5,177 nucleotides of DNA from an uncultured Alphaproteobacteria bacterium. Its GTDB lineage: Bacteria > Pseudomonadota > Alphaproteobacteria > Rs-D84. Shown piece by piece: positions 4,661 to 5,177 of the stretch; within the stretch, counting starts at the first letter, position 1; every line of letters starts with the position of its first letter. The notes under the pieces are model-generated. The model made no database searches. It was not told the origin of the DNA and saw nothing but the letters and a program-made list of their open reading frames with translations. The position numbers were made by a program, and so were the translations under genes. The DNA is taken from positions 1 to 5,177 of the forward strand of contig CALCGS010000025.1 in the NCBI GenBank assembly GCA_937901165.1, in the 5' to 3' direction.

Positions 4661-5177
4661 ATGATAACAAGGACTGCTTTTTTAACGACTGTATTGATGG
4701 GGTGCTTTGTCGCCAGTATTCAGGGCGGATATGCGGCATCTTCTGTCAGGGCATTGGGTAGTGCCGGCACCTATGTTGGTACAGCCCAGGCAGTAAATGC
4801 AAAGCAAGGTGGTGAAAGTACAACGATTGCACGCAGTGGTAATACACTTCGTACACCATCGGTTCGGTTGACACCGACTGCATCTGGTTCATCTGCGACT
4901 GTTTCTTCGGTTGGTTCGACCAGGGTTGCCAATGTATCCGGGAATACGACTGCTGCGGGGACCAGAATACCATCTGTGATGAAAAATATTCGTAATATTA
5001 CTGTTAAACCTACGGGTGGCGGAACCGGTACGGGGTCTGGCAATACGGGGCCCAGTGCGGCAGAAATGGCAAGTATTATCGAAGAAGTTGATAAATTGTC
5101 TGATGAATTGAATGTTGCATATTATTCTGTTGCAGTGGATTATGATTATTTAAAAAATTATGCTCAAGCAATGAATT
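4661..5177 (+). CDS. Exported Ser/Thr/Gly-rich protein with coiled-coil-like segment, 3' end outside the window
   Basis: An open frame starts at ATG 4661 and runs off the right edge, giving 172 complete codons with no stop. The start is supported by a purine-rich Shine-Dalgarno (GGAGAGAGAG at 4649-4658) and by a signal peptide at residues 1-25 (MITR, hydrophobic core, cleavage near GGYA). The mature part to about residue 132 is low-complexity Ser, Thr, Gly, Ala and Val, including GGGTGTGSG at 119-127. Residues 133-170 (from AAEMASIIEEVDKLSDELN) look alpha-helical, with hydrophobic spacing like a coiled coil. A flexible stalk plus helical segment suggests a surface or envelope-spanning protein. 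I do not recognise the family. It sits 36 bases after the barrel gene with no terminator between, so the two probably share a transcript. Its GC content and choice of GCC, GGC, ACC and CGG codons are visibly higher than those of its neighbours. Confidence 0.8.
   Translation, partial: MITRTAFLTTVLMGCFVASIQGGYAASSVRALGSAGTYVGTAQAVNAKQGGESTTIARSGNTLRTPSVRLTPTASGSSATVSSVGSTRVANVSGNTTAAGTRIPSVMKNIRNITVKPTGGGTGTGSGNTGPSAAEMASIIEEVDKLSDELNVAYYSVAVDYDYLKNYAQAMN

Noticed and set aside
4746..5043. Minus-strand open frames in the last gene
   Set aside because: They are antisense to a continuous frame with a signal peptide and a good ribosome binding site; the Pro/Val-rich translation mirrors Gly/Thr codons.

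Overview
The window is AT-rich bacterial DNA. The minus-strand block ftsE-ftsX-DUF218(YdcF-like)-plsC is, from memory, an arrangement typical of Alphaproteobacteria. Together with the low GC, the short intercistronic gaps and the exported barrel proteins, it suggests a small-genome, probably host-associated alphaproteobacterium. The species cannot be read from the sequence.

Layout. Positions 1-101 hold a 20-21 bp degenerate direct-repeat array that looks like the multi-site end of an insertion sequence (IS21-like is my best guess), most of which lies to the left. It abuts the 3' remnant of a TolB/PD40-type beta-propeller gene (102-318), which also carries a +1 frameshift near 171. One base later an exported staphylococcal-nuclease-family protein begins (320-733). 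It converges, across a 16-base gap, on the four-gene minus-strand block plsC (750-1457), DUF218 (1459-1968), ftsX (1972-2811) and ftsE (2813-3583). A divergent promoter region (3584-3739) separates ftsE from a plus-strand pair: an outer-membrane beta-barrel protein (3740-4624) and an exported Ser/Thr/Gly-rich protein with a coiled-coil-like segment that runs off the right edge (4661-5177).

How the genes work together. FtsE and FtsX form the ABC-type complex that couples the divisome to peptidoglycan hydrolysis. The DUF218 protein belongs to a family linked to envelope biogenesis. PlsC makes phosphatidic acid. The block is therefore an envelope and division operon, read as tightly coupled cistrons separated by 1 or 3 bases. 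The right-hand pair supplies the outer surface.

No defence system, CRISPR array, RNA gene or obviously new multi-gene system is visible. The signals most worth checking are: (a) strong enrichment of the octamer CCGAWTCG, which contains the alphaproteobacterial CcrM site GANTC, confined to the ftsE-plsC block and independent of reading frame; (b) the repeat array and disrupted propeller gene at the left edge; (c) a ftsE promoter placed so that its mRNA may be leaderless; and (d) a recurring TAAAATG stop/start junction.
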